Positions 25,224-33,323 of a stretch of DNA of 64,000 bases are shown here, piece by piece. The stretch's first letter is position 1, and each line of letters begins with the position of its first letter. The notes beneath the pieces were generated by a model, which worked only from the letters and a program-made list of their open reading frames with translations, ran no database searches and was not told where the DNA came from. This DNA is from an uncultured Pseudomonadota bacterium (GTDB lineage Bacteria > Myxococcota_A > UBA796 > GCA-2862545): the NCBI GenBank assembly GCA_903861005.1, contig CAIOSP010000200.1, positions 1 to 64,000 of the forward strand, given 5' to 3'. The translations under genes were made by a program, and so were the position numbers.

Positions 25224-26233
25224 CAGAGCCGCTCCGAGTCGGGGATGCCCAGCGTACCCAGCAGGGCGCCCGGCGCCACCCAGCTCGCTTCGACCCAGCT
25301 CATCAACACGCCGTCGTCCGTCGCGATGATCGACTCGGCGACGTCACCGGTGATCGTGCGGAGCCACGCGAGCACGTCGCCCTTGGCGAACCGATCGCCA
25401 GGCTCCAGACGCGGGTCGAACAGACCGGCCACCCGGGCGCGGGGCGTGGGCGCGCGACGCCACACGCCTTCCACCTTGGTCGAGTCCGGGTGCGTCACGT
25501 GGTCGACCAGGCCGCAGGAGCCCAGGATGCCCAGCGTGGCGCCCAGCGCCTTGGCGACCGACCGCGAGTCCATCCAACGCCGCGGCCCGACCTCAAGCGT
25601 GACGGACGGCGTTTGGAGCACGTTCACCACCGCGCCAGCCAGCGAGCGATCCAGGCCGAACTGCACGTACGCCTCGTCGGGGTACTCGCGCAGCACGGTC
25701 AGGCCGGTCGCGTCCGCCAAGGCGAGCAGCCGCTCGCCGAGCTTGCGCCTGGCCTCGCCCGCGCTCTGTACCGGGCGGTCGACGATCACGTACGGCAAGG
25801 CGCAAGGCGCGTCGGCGTGCAGGTCGACCACCAGATCGGGCCGCCGCGCCGACAGGTCGTGCCAGATCGACGCGGCGAGTCGGCTGCCGGAGGTGCCGCG
25901 CGCGTTGCCGGGGAACAGCCGGTTCAGGTCGACGTCGTCCGCGGGGACGTGCCGGGTCTGCGCGCGCAGCCCGGTGGGGTTGCACGACGGATACAGCGCG
26001 ATCGTCCCCCGGAAGGGGTTCGCCTGGAGCCACATGTCCAGCCGGTGCGCGACCGCCACGCCGATCGTCTCATCGCCGTGCAGGTTCGCCGTGATCACCG
26101 CGCACGGGCCGGGCGTCGCCGACTGGTGCACCAACACCGGCACCTCCACGCCCGCCACCGCGCGACGCCCGTCCAGGACGACGCGCTCGATCGAGCGGAT
26201 GGCGCGAGGTGCCGTGGCCGACAGCGGATTCAA
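25223..26233 (-). CDS. Succinylglutamate desuccinylase/aspartoacylase-family zinc hydrolase (M14-like)
   Basis: This 336-aa protein is predicted to hydrolyse an N-acyl or amide bond using one zinc. The metal-binding 'NLHGDET' and the 'VVDLHADAP' His are present, as are an Arg/Asn patch ('VDLNRLFPG') and the catalytic Glu in 'PSVTLEVGPRRW'. The C-terminal 100 residues form a barrel-sandwich, lipoyl-like domain ('LEPGDRFAKGDVLAWL') found in many family members. The start is a TTG with GGAG upstream; a later start is possible because residues 1-12 are not conserved in the family as I know it. The acyl substrate is unknown. It overlaps the RlmI-like gene, so they are cotranscribed. Confidence 0.85.
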   Translation of the reverse strand: MNPLSATAPRAIRSIERVVLDGRRAVAGVEVPVLVHQSATPGPCAVITANLHGDETIGVAVAHRLDMWLQANPFRGTIALYPSCNPTGLRAQTRHVPADDVDLNRLFPGNARGTSGSRLAASIWHDLSARRPDLVVDLHADAPCALPYVIVDRPVQSAGEARRKLGERLLALADATGLTVLREYPDEAYVQFGLDRSLAGAVVNVLQTPSVTLEVGPRRWMDSRSVAKALGATLGILGSCGLVDHVTHPDSTKVEGVWRRAPTPRARVAGLFDPRLEPGDRFAKGDVLAWLRTITGDVAESIIATDDGVLMSWVEASWVAPGALLGTLGIPDSERL

Positions 26234-26295
26234 GAGCGGCTCCGTAGTCCCGGAAATGTCCTGACCCGCCTGACGCGGCCCGTGCGACGACGCGC

Positions 26296-27009
26296 TTACT
26301 CGGCGGCGCCGTCGGCCGGGACCTTGTCCGCGCCGTCTTCCGGGGCGGAGGCAGCCTTGGGCGTGGCGCCCGGCGCCGAAGGAGCCCAGAGCAGACCGAC
26401 GATCTTGAGATCGGCGAGCGCTTCCTTGGCGGGAGCAACCTTGGCGTCACCGGCCCAGCCCTCGACGATGTAGCCGAGGTGCGCGTCCGACGACGCGTGG
26501 CAGAAGGCCTTGCCGTCGAGCGGCGACGGCGCGAGCTCGCACACCATGCGCGTCCAGTTCTTGTGGTCGCCCATGCGCAGGCCGACGCGGCCGTTGAACG
26601 GATACTGAACCTTGTCCGACGTGGAGTAGGCGCGCAGGATGGACTTGTTGTCCGTCGCCGGCCACACGTCCGCGACCACGGCGCCGTCGCGCACGATCTG
26701 GACCGTGGCGCCCGGCAGGCCGCCTTCAGCCGCGCGCGCGGTGTAGGGGGCGCCCATCTTGGCGGCGATGCCTTCCACCGTGGGGAGCGTGTCCGAGGTC
26801 AGGTTGCCAAAGCGCTTGGGGACGACGTGGACCATGTCCGGGCGGCCCTCGGCGGCGCCCGGAGCCTTGGCCTTACGACCCTTGGCGCCCTGCTGCGCCT
26901 GCTCGGCGGGCGCTTCGGGAGCGCTCCCACTGCACGCGACCAGGGTGGCGAACAGGCCAGAGAAGGCCAGCAGACCGACGAAGCGGGCGGAACGAGCGGA
27001 CGGAATCAA
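26296..27009 (-). CDS. Lipoprotein of unknown function
   Basis: The 237-aa precursor is assigned a TTG start with GGAGG five bases upstream. Its N-terminus is a lipoprotein signal with lipobox LVAC. An Ala/Lys-rich linker (residues about 30-60) is followed by one compact domain (residues 65-200). That domain contains 'ATVQIVRDGAVVADVWP' and 'YPFNGRVGLRMGDHKNWTRM' and two Cys ('CELAPSPLDGKAFCH') likely to form a disulfide. The pattern faintly recalls DUF1131 (YfeY-like lipoproteins), but I cannot confirm it. The tail is Ala/Pro/Asp-rich. It is divergent from the halogenase-like gene. Confidence 0.72.
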   Translation of the reverse strand: MIPSARSARFVGLLAFSGLFATLVACSGSAPEAPAEQAQQGAKGRKAKAPGAAEGRPDMVHVVPKRFGNLTSDTLPTVEGIAAKMGAPYTARAAEGGLPGATVQIVRDGAVVADVWPATDNKSILRAYSTSDKVQYPFNGRVGLRMGDHKNWTRMVCELAPSPLDGKAFCHASSDAHLGYIVEGWAGDAKVAPAKEALADLKIVGLLWAPSAPGATPKAASAPEDGADKVPADGAAE

Positions 27010-27051
27010 GAGGCCTCCACGGGCCGACCAAACGGCCCGATCAACGCGGCC

Positions 27052-27057
27052 ACGGTA
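27052..27057 (-). promoter_or_regulatory. Candidate -10 element TACCGT before the lipoprotein gene
   Basis: TACCGT on the minus strand lies 42 bases before the TTG start at 27009, in the 125-base divergent gap with the halogenase-like gene. Confidence 0.28.
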
Positions 27058-27134
27058 GCCGCGGAACGCTGCCGTGTCGACCCGCAAACAACCGGCTACT
27101 CAAGCAACCCTCACTACACACCGGGAGGCTCACC

Positions 27135-28394
27135 TTGAGCCAGGTCCAGACCGTCGCCATCCTCGGAGGCGGACCGTCCGGCGCCGCGCTGGCCGTTTGG
27201 CTCGCCCGCGCAGGCAAGACCGTGGTCCTGTTCGACCCAGGCAAGCGCCCGCCGCTGATCGTCGGCGAATCGCTCATCCCCGCGATCATGCCCTTCCTGT
27301 TCGACCTGGGCATCGCGGACGAGGTCAAGAGCTACAGCAAGATCAAGCCCGGCGCGACCTTCATCCTGGACAAAGGCAGGACGATCCACTCGTTCAAGTT
27401 CGACACGGTGCCCGGCGCCAAGTGCACGTACGCCTACAACGTGCCGCGCGAGAAGTACGACGCCACCTTCCGCGCCGCCGCCGCGCGCGCCGGCGCCACC
27501 GTGCTCACCCACCGCGCCCAGGTGGAGGCGGTCGAGGGCACCGACAAGCTCAAGCTCGCCGACGCGACCCTGGCCGCCGCCGAGGTCCTGGGCGGCAAGC
27601 AGCCCGACTGGATCATCGACGCGACCGGCCGTTCGCGCAAGTTCGCGCGGCTGCTCGGCCTGGAGGCCGACGAGGGCCCCCGCAAGGACATCGCGCTGTT
27701 CGCCCACTGCGACGACGTGCCCTCGCTCGACGAAGGACACGTGCACACCGAGGTCATGGACTGGGGCTGGTCCTGGCGCATCCCGCTGCCCGACCGCATG
27801 AGCGTGGGCTTCGTGCTGCCGGCCGAGCGCGCCGCCCAGTACGGCGACACCGACGAGGCGCGCTTCGACAACATCCTCAAGCGCGACTCGATCGCCGCCA
27901 AGTGGAACGTGAACGCCAAGCGCATCACGCCGGTGGTGCGCTTCAACAACTGGTCGCTCGTCGCGCGACGCGGCGTGGGCGAGAACTGGGCGCTCGTCGG
28001 CGACGCCTTCGGCTTCGTCGACCCCGTGTTCTCGAGCGGCATGATGCTCGCGCTCACCTCCGCCAACGAGCTGGCGATGGCGCTCACCAAGGGCGACGGC
28101 AGCATGAAGGCCATGAAGAAGTACGAGGCCGATCAGGCGTCGCATGTGCGTGGCTGGCAGGAGGCCGTCGAGACCTTCTACAACGGCAAGCTGTGGTCCA
28201 TCCTGGACGTCGGCATGCGCATGAAGGAGACGACGTGGTTCGGACGTTTGGTCGCCCCGCACTTCGAGGCGAACATCCCCAAGGTGTTCACCGGCGAAGC
28301 CGCCCGCGACAAGCACGCGCTCCAGCTGATCCGGACCATGTGCAAGTACGGCCTGGTCGACGTCGACGTCGCCAAGTTCGCGGTCCACAGCTAG
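27135..28394 (+). CDS. Flavin-dependent halogenase-like FAD oxidoreductase
   Basis: This 419-aa flavoprotein starts at TTG with GGGAGG seven bases upstream. The dinucleotide motif is 'AILGGGPSGAALA' (residues 8-20), followed by 'IVGESLIP' and a second FAD contact 'GDAFGFVDPVFSSG'. Residues 212-217 read W-S-W-R-I-P, the WxWxIP motif that marks flavin-dependent halogenases. Lys71 in 'IKPGATF' sits where halogenases carry their catalytic Lys. Geranylgeranyl reductase-type enzymes share the fold but usually lack WxWxIP. It is monocistronic with no biosynthetic cluster nearby, so the substrate and true halogenation are uncertain. Confidence 0.82.
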   Translation: MSQVQTVAILGGGPSGAALAVWLARAGKTVVLFDPGKRPPLIVGESLIPAIMPFLFDLGIADEVKSYSKIKPGATFILDKGRTIHSFKFDTVPGAKCTYAYNVPREKYDATFRAAAARAGATVLTHRAQVEAVEGTDKLKLADATLAAAEVLGGKQPDWIIDATGRSRKFARLLGLEADEGPRKDIALFAHCDDVPSLDEGHVHTEVMDWGWSWRIPLPDRMSVGFVLPAERAAQYGDTDEARFDNILKRDSIAAKWNVNAKRITPVVRFNNWSLVARRGVGENWALVGDAFGFVDPVFSSGMMLALTSANELAMALTKGDGSMKAMKKYEADQASHVRGWQEAVETFYNGKLWSILDVGMRMKETTWFGRLVAPHFEANIPKVFTGEAARDKHALQLIRTMCKYGLVDVDVAKFAVHS

Positions 28395-28397
28395 CGC

Positions 28398-29162
28398 TCA
28401 GCTGCCCGCGGACCCGTACCGTCGAAGCCCGGCGCGCCACGCGAGCGCGCCCGCGGCCCCGCACGCGAGCGAGACGACCGGCCACGCCGCCATCCACGCG
28501 GGCGTCGGCAACCCGAGCAGCCAGCAGCCAGGCGCGTAGCCCGCAAACGTGAACGGCAGCGCGGTCACCAACAGCCAGCGCAACGGTCCCGCGAGCGCAT
28601 CAGGCGGCCACGCGGCGAAGCTCGTCGCCTGCCAGACGACGGACACCGCGCCGCCCCGCTGCGGGATCCAGAAGCCGCTCGACGCGACCGCGAGCGCCAC
28701 GCCGGCCATGAGCAGCGCGCCGAGCGCGCCGCCGATCACCAAGCGCGCGACCTCGCCCGGTCCGACGTGCGGGCAGGCTGCCAGCGCGACCGACGCACCC
28801 CACAGCGCCGGGAGCGACGCCACCGGGTTCACGCCCTCAGCGATCACCTGTCCAAGCACCGACGTCGGTCGGAGCAGCAGTCGGTCGAGCCCGCCGTCGA
28901 GCACGTAGCGGCTCGGCACCGCGGACACCGGTCTGCTGACCAGGCCCGCGAGCCCACGCGCCACCTCGCCCACACCCCAGCACGCGATCATCGCGCGCCG
29001 ATCCAGCCCCGCAAAGGTGTCGACCCGCGTAAACACCGCCAGCACCATCGCCAAGCCCACGAACGCGCCCGCGAGGTCCGCGATCACGCCGATGAGCGCG
29101 TCGGTTGGCGCGCGCCAACGCTCACGCCCCCGCGCGCGCACCAGCAGGAGCCACGCGTTCAT
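28398..29162 (-). CDS. ABC-2 type permease (COG3694/COG4587-like), second of pair
   Basis: This 254-aa membrane protein has about six hydrophobic segments. The ATG at 29162 overlaps the stop of the first permease (ATGA). 'PVSAVPSRYVLDGGLDRLLLRPTS' is the conserved segment between the early helices in the exporter families linked with COG4586 ATPases, where a pair of permeases and one ATPase form the exporter. The cargo is unknown; related systems are annotated for drug or glycolipid export without strong evidence. It is the last gene of the unit, four bases from the halogenase-like gene, which is convergent. Confidence 0.88.
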   Translation of the reverse strand: MNAWLLLVRARGRERWRAPTDALIGVIADLAGAFVGLAMVLAVFTRVDTFAGLDRRAMIACWGVGEVARGLAGLVSRPVSAVPSRYVLDGGLDRLLLRPTSVLGQVIAEGVNPVASLPALWGASVALAACPHVGPGEVARLVIGGALGALLMAGVALAVASSGFWIPQRGGAVSVVWQATSFAAWPPDALAGPLRWLLVTALPFTFAGYAPGCWLLGLPTPAWMAAWPVVSLACGAAGALAWRAGLRRYGSAGS

Positions 29163-29929
29163 CCGCCCACCACGGTGAGCGACTGCGTCGCACGGCGCCA
29201 GGACAGCTCGGCGAGCGCGCAGAGGACCACCGCCCACACCGCCTGGAGCGCGAGCGCCGCGACCGGCCGAGGACCGCCCATCCACCACGCCGCGGGCACG
29301 GTCGCGAGGCCGGCGGTCGGCAGCCAGGAGAGAGCGCGCGCGACCCCATCCGGCAGCATCGCGTGCGGCACGAGCGCGCCCGAGATCAGCGGGACCAGCA
29401 CCTCCTTGAGCCCCACGATGCCTTGGCCCTGCCCGCTCCGCGCGGCGGCGACGCCCACGCAGATCGCCAGCGCGCCGCCGGTGATCACGCCCAGGCTGAG
29501 CGACAGCAGGAAGCCAAGCGCCGACACCACCCCACCGTGCAGCGCGAGCGGGCCAAGCGCCGCGCCCAGGAGCACGAGCGGCGCGCCGATCACGACGAGC
29601 GTCGCGAGCGCGCGCCCCGCGTCGCGCCACAGCAACCAGGACACAAGCCCGATCGGCTTGAGCAGATCCGTCGCGACCTGACCGCTCCGCCAGCGCTGCG
29701 CCAGGTTGTCGTCGAGGCGGCTGCTCGTCACCCGCGACACCGCCCATGCCAGCACGACCCAGGTCGTCGCGACCCGTGGATCCTCACCGCCCGCGCGCGC
29801 CGCCGCGTGCCAGGTGCCCGCCGCGGCCAGCATCACCAGCGCGGAGGAGAGCCACGCGATCACCACATCCCCGCGCCACGCGTACGCGTACTTCGCCCCG
29901 AGCCGCAGCAGCGCGAGGCGGCCGGTCAC
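29159..29929 (-). CDS. ABC-2 type permease, first of pair
   Basis: This 256-aa protein has six predicted transmembrane segments. The GTG start overlaps the ATPase stop (GTGA). 'NLAQRWRSGQVATDLLKPIGLV' corresponds to the cytoplasmic 'G.i...LlkP' segment of this permease family. With the neighbouring permease it should form a heterodimeric channel served by the ATPase encoded upstream. The hydrophobic residues are dense Ala/Leu/Gly, as is usual for this genome. Direction (export) is inferred from the ABC-2 class. Confidence 0.88.
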   Translation of the reverse strand: MTGRLALLRLGAKYAYAWRGDVVIAWLSSALVMLAAAGTWHAAARAGGEDPRVATTWVVLAWAVSRVTSSRLDDNLAQRWRSGQVATDLLKPIGLVSWLLWRDAGRALATLVVIGAPLVLLGAALGPLALHGGVVSALGFLLSLSLGVITGGALAICVGVAAARSGQGQGIVGLKEVLVPLISGALVPHAMLPDGVARALSWLPTAGLATVPAAWWMGGPRPVAALALQAVWAVVLCALAELSWRRATQSLTVVGG

Positions 29930-30915
29930 CGGTGGGCCTCGTACCAGTCAGCGAGCAGCCGCTCGAGCGACGCCTCGACCGTGGCCACGTCCATCACGTC
30001 GATCGCGTCCAGCACCGCGCGCGTGCGCCCCGCGGCGTCCACGTCGATCGGCACCCGGAGCGCGCCACCCTCGCGTCCGACTGCCACGCCCAGGCGCGCC
30101 GAGAGCGCCGCGACCGCCTCGTCCGGCACGTGGTCCCGCGGGACAACTCGCAGGGAGCGCACACCACCCAGCCACGTCTTGAGCGCGGCGGGCGGCCCCT
30201 GAAAGATCGGACGTCCGTGGTCGAGCAGGACGACCGCGTCGCAGATCGCGTCGACGTCGTCCAGGTCGTGCGTGGCGAGCAGCACCGCGGCGCCCCCGTC
30301 CGCGCGCGCCCGCACGAAGGAGCGCACACGCGTCCGCACCGACGCGTCGATCCCGATCGTCGGCTCGTCGAGCACCAGCACCGATGGTCCGTGCAGGAGG
30401 CTCGCTGCCAGGTCGCAGCGCACGCGCTGGCCCAACGACAGCTCTCGCACAGGGCGCGCGAGCAGGTCCTCGATCTCCAGGGCGGCGACGAGCGACTCGA
30501 GGCGCGCCTTGTGCGTCGCGTCGTCCACCCCAAACAGCGCCGCGAGCAGGTCGAACGACTCACGCACCGCCAGATCCCACCACAGCTGCGATCGCTGACC
30601 GAACACCACGCCCAAGCGCCTCACGACCTGTTCACGCTGCGTGAAGGGATCGAGCCCGTCGATCCGCACCGTCCCGGACGTCGGCTGAAGCAGCCCGACG
30701 AGGCACTTCACCACCGTGGACTTCCCCGCGCCGTTGGCCCCGAGCAACCCCACCACCTGTCCCGCGCGCACGTCGAGATCGACACCCTCGATCACGACGC
30801 GCTCGCTCACGATCGGCGAGATCCAGTCCGCGACCGCGCCCTTCAACCCCGCCCGACGCGCGCGCATCTGGAACGCCCGAGACAGGCCCGCGGCGTGGAG
30901 GCGCGCTTCAGCCAT
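29926..30915 (-). CDS. ABC transporter ATP-binding protein (COG4586 type)
   Basis: This 329-aa ATPase is predicted to power the two ABC-2 permeases that follow. It has Walker A 'GANGAGKSTV', the family-typical 'VVFGQRSQLWWDLAV', signature 'LSLGQRVR' (replacing LSGGQ, as usual in COG4586), Walker B 'VLVLDEPT' and the switch His in 'ATHDLDDV'. Residues 230-329 form a regulatory-type C-terminal domain. I chose the ATG at 30915 because the protein then begins directly before the ATPase core. It overlaps the TcdA stop by eight bases. A GTG at 30942 is the alternative. Substrate unknown. Confidence 0.9.
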   Translation of the reverse strand: MAEARLHAAGLSRAFQMRARRAGLKGAVADWISPIVSERVVIEGVDLDVRAGQVVGLLGANGAGKSTVVKCLVGLLQPTSGTVRIDGLDPFTQREQVVRRLGVVFGQRSQLWWDLAVRESFDLLAALFGVDDATHKARLESLVAALEIEDLLARPVRELSLGQRVRCDLAASLLHGPSVLVLDEPTIGIDASVRTRVRSFVRARADGGAAVLLATHDLDDVDAICDAVVLLDHGRPIFQGPPAALKTWLGGVRSLRVVPRDHVPDEAVAALSARLGVAVGREGGALRVPIDVDAAGRTRAVLDAIDVMDVATVEASLERLLADWYEAHR

Positions 30916-31831
30916 CCGAGGGCGGCGCGTCCAGATCCGCACGCGCGACAGGCTGAAGCAGCGAGGCCATCTCCATCAGCTCACGGCGACGCTCGGCGCT
31001 CGGCTTCTGCCGCGACGGCACGCTCTTGTGCGGGGCGAGCAGGGGCGCAGGGGCTGGGTCGCTCACGGTCTTGCGCTGCGCGAGCGCGCCCACCACCGCG
31101 GCCGCCATCACCAGCCCAAACACGGGCGGCATCCAGGCCACCGTCCCCTGCACCTGGAAGCGCCGGTCACAGGAGTACGGCGTGCCCGCCTTGTCGGGGC
31201 AGATGCACTTGAAGGCCGCCTCGACCTCTTCGTCCACGTCGTTGGGCGGCTCGTCCGACCACACCGCGCGGATCCCGCGCTCGATGCCGGCCTCCCGCAG
31301 GTTCTTGCGGACGATGCGCGCGAACGGATCGGTGTTCGTGTCTTCGATGTCGGTCACGCGCACGCGGGTGGGGTCCATGCGCCCGCCCGCGCCCATCGCG
31401 GACCACACTGGGATGCCGCGCTCCACGCAGGTCTGGAGCAGGTGCAGCTTGGTCGCCATGTGGTCGATGCAGTCGAGCACGGCGTCGTAAGGACGGTCGA
31501 AGATCTCGTCGCGGGTGTCAGGGCCGTAGAAGGTGGCCAGGCCGCGCACGTCGAGCTTGGGGTGGATGTCCTTGCAGCGGGCCGCCATCAGGTCGGCCTT
31601 CTTCTCGCCCACCGTGCTGCGCAGCGCGTGCACCTGACGGTTGAGGTTGGTCAGGCACACCGCGTCAAAGTCGACGAGCGTCAGGTGGCCCACACCGGAG
31701 CGCGCGAGCGCCTCAGCCGCGTGGCTGCCGACGCCCCCGAGGCCGATCACGGCGATGGAGGCGCCCTCGAGGCGGGCATAGCCCTCCTGACCCAGGAGAA
31801 GCTCGGTACGATGGAAGGCGTGCATGCGCAT
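30908..31831 (-). CDS. tcdA: tRNA threonylcarbamoyladenosine dehydratase TcdA (CsdL)
   Basis: This 307-aa ThiF/E1-like enzyme is predicted to cyclise t6A to ct6A at tRNA position 37 using ATP. It starts near 'HRTELLLGQEGYARL', the usual TcdA beginning, with nucleotide loop 'VIGLGGVGSHAAEALARSG'. The Asp/Arg adenylation residues are in 'LVDFDAVCLTNLNRQ'. A hydrophobic segment near residues 230-250 ('MPPVFGLVMAAAVVGAL') is characteristic of TcdA and may bind membrane. The last 50 residues are a charged extension. It is in the overlapping unit with the ABC exporter, a link that looks genomic more than functional. The chief alternative is another E1-like family. Confidence 0.92.
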   Translation of the reverse strand: MRMHAFHRTELLLGQEGYARLEGASIAVIGLGGVGSHAAEALARSGVGHLTLVDFDAVCLTNLNRQVHALRSTVGEKKADLMAARCKDIHPKLDVRGLATFYGPDTRDEIFDRPYDAVLDCIDHMATKLHLLQTCVERGIPVWSAMGAGGRMDPTRVRVTDIEDTNTDPFARIVRKNLREAGIERGIRAVWSDEPPNDVDEEVEAAFKCICPDKAGTPYSCDRRFQVQGTVAWMPPVFGLVMAAAVVGALAQRKTVSDPAPAPLLAPHKSVPSRQKPSAERRRELMEMASLLQPVARADLDAPPSDG

Positions 31832-31869
31832 GCCGCCTCATTCGCCGATCGCGGGACGACCCGCAAGCG

Positions 31870-33072
31870 TCAGCGCCGTGACAGCACCCACAGGTCCACC
31901 ACCAAGCGCAGCGCGGCGACCACATCGTCCACCGGTAGATCGGCCTCCACCGGCACCACGCCCAGGTCCACAGGCTCGACGCAGCGGAAGGCCCGGCCGT
32001 CCCATTCGGGCTCCGGGAAGCGCGCGCGGGCGACCGGCACGCCGCCAGCGCCCGGCACCGGATCAGACGTGTCCAGCCACTGGATCGACGCGTACGGGAT
32101 GCGACGCAGGATCTCCACGTCCATCAGGCCGTGCTGAAAATTGTGTGCCATCCAGTCGTCCGCGACGGCCGCCGACAGCGGGCCCTGCTGGTCGAGGAGC
32201 CCGCCTACCGCGCCGCCCACCGACACCACGGCGATCACGCGGTCGCGCAGGTCCACGCGCTCCGCCAGCGCGCGAAGCACCAACGGCATCGCGCCGCCCG
32301 TCGCCGCGACGATCAGGCGCCGCTCTGGCTTGTCGACCGGCAGCTTGGTCTCCATCACCTTGGCGAGCGCATCCACCGCCGACGCCAACGCCACGCGCCC
32401 CCAGGGCGCCATCCCGGCCGAGATCGTGTCCCACTCGGCCGCGGTCACCTGACCGACCTGAGCCAGCCGTGTCCGCGCCATCTCCCACGCGCCGCCGATC
32501 ACCGGATCCGCGCACAGCGACGCCAGCGTGCGCAACTCTGCGAACCCCGCGAACGCCGCCGACACGTCCGGGACGCCGGGACGCGGGTCGTCGATCAGCA
32601 GCCACGACGAGCTCGTCCGGCGCTCCGCCGACGCAGGCAGCGCGTCGTCCCGCACGCGGTCCCAGCCGCTCGCGGCGCCCAGCCACCGCGCGGGGCTCGC
32701 CTCCGCCGGGAGATCGCCCGGCAGGGTCAGGGTCTTGGCCACCGCCTCATCTCGGAGCATGGCCCAGCGCGCGACGATGCTCGGCAGGCGGGCCAACCTC
32801 TCCAGCAGCTCGCCCTCTCCAGGCAAGAGCTTCCCGGGCATCGACTCCACCGTCGGGTGCGCCAGCTTTCGCTCTGGCCAGCGGCCGAGCGGGTGCCACA
32901 CGACCCAGCGCATCACGTCCGCCGGGGGACGATCCGCGAGCCGCGCGACCAGGAGGCCCTTGAACCACGCCTCGCCGTCCAGCTCAGGCGGATGAGGGGC
33001 GACAAACCAAGCTGCAGCCAAACCCACGACGGCCGCCATCAGCGCGACCCAGAGGACTGCGGCCGACGTCAC
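31870..33072 (-). CDS. Membrane-anchored hypothetical, possibly alpha/beta-hydrolase-like
   Basis: This 400-aa protein has one N-terminal transmembrane anchor (residues 5-24) and no lipobox, so most of it is probably periplasmic. The C-terminal half contains 'RRLIVAATGGAMPLVLRAL' and 'VIAVVSVGGAVGGLLD', which recall strand-turn elements of an alpha/beta-hydrolase fold. However, the nucleophile elbow G-x-S-x-G is not present in standard form. No family is assigned. Its start overlaps the stop of the upstream 51-aa gene (ATGA), and 38 bases separate it from tcdA, so it belongs to the same transcription unit. Confidence 0.68.
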   Translation of the reverse strand: MTSAAVLWVALMAAVVGLAAAWFVAPHPPELDGEAWFKGLLVARLADRPPADVMRWVVWHPLGRWPERKLAHPTVESMPGKLLPGEGELLERLARLPSIVARWAMLRDEAVAKTLTLPGDLPAEASPARWLGAASGWDRVRDDALPASAERRTSSSWLLIDDPRPGVPDVSAAFAGFAELRTLASLCADPVIGGAWEMARTRLAQVGQVTAAEWDTISAGMAPWGRVALASAVDALAKVMETKLPVDKPERRLIVAATGGAMPLVLRALAERVDLRDRVIAVVSVGGAVGGLLDQQGPLSAAVADDWMAHNFQHGLMDVEILRRIPYASIQWLDTSDPVPGAGGVPVARARFPEPEWDGRAFRCVEPVDLGVVPVEADLPVDDVVAALRLVVDLWVLSRR

Positions 33073-33224
33073 TCGCGACGGCGCCGATCATCCCGCGTGG
33101 GACGGCCGACCGGCACGGGAACCAGCTGGGGCCTGGGCGCCAGCGCGTCCAGCGCCGAGCGGACGCGATCTTCCAGCGTCTCGATGGCGTCCTGGATCGC
33201 CTTCTTCCAGTCCTTTGTCGCCAA
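33069..33224 (-). CDS. Small 51-aa protein, function unknown
   Basis: The TTG at 33224 is supported by a perfect GAGGAGG six bases upstream, and the stop overlaps the start of the next gene (ATGA). The protein is amphipathic: a helical N-terminal half ('WKKAIQDAIETLEDRVRSAL') and a Pro/Arg-rich tail ending 'RDDRRRRE'. It has no signal or membrane segment. Longer readings upstream contain an in-frame region without coding character and the ribosome site itself. It may be a small cytoplasmic partner for the membrane-anchored protein next to it. Confidence 0.6.
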   Translation of the reverse strand: MATKDWKKAIQDAIETLEDRVRSALDALAPRPQLVPVPVGRPTRDDRRRRE

Positions 33225-33323
33225 TCTTCCCTCCTCTAGGTGTGAGTATCGGATCAGACGCGAGCACAATGAGGATCTAGACGCATTTCTCGCCGTGTTC
33301 AATCCTGATTCGTCACGATCCAT

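Noticed and set aside
29163-29747. N-terminal extension of the second ABC permease
   Set aside because: The extension is out of frame with and overlaps the first permease gene. The ATG at 29162 in an ATGA overlap begins the membrane domain.
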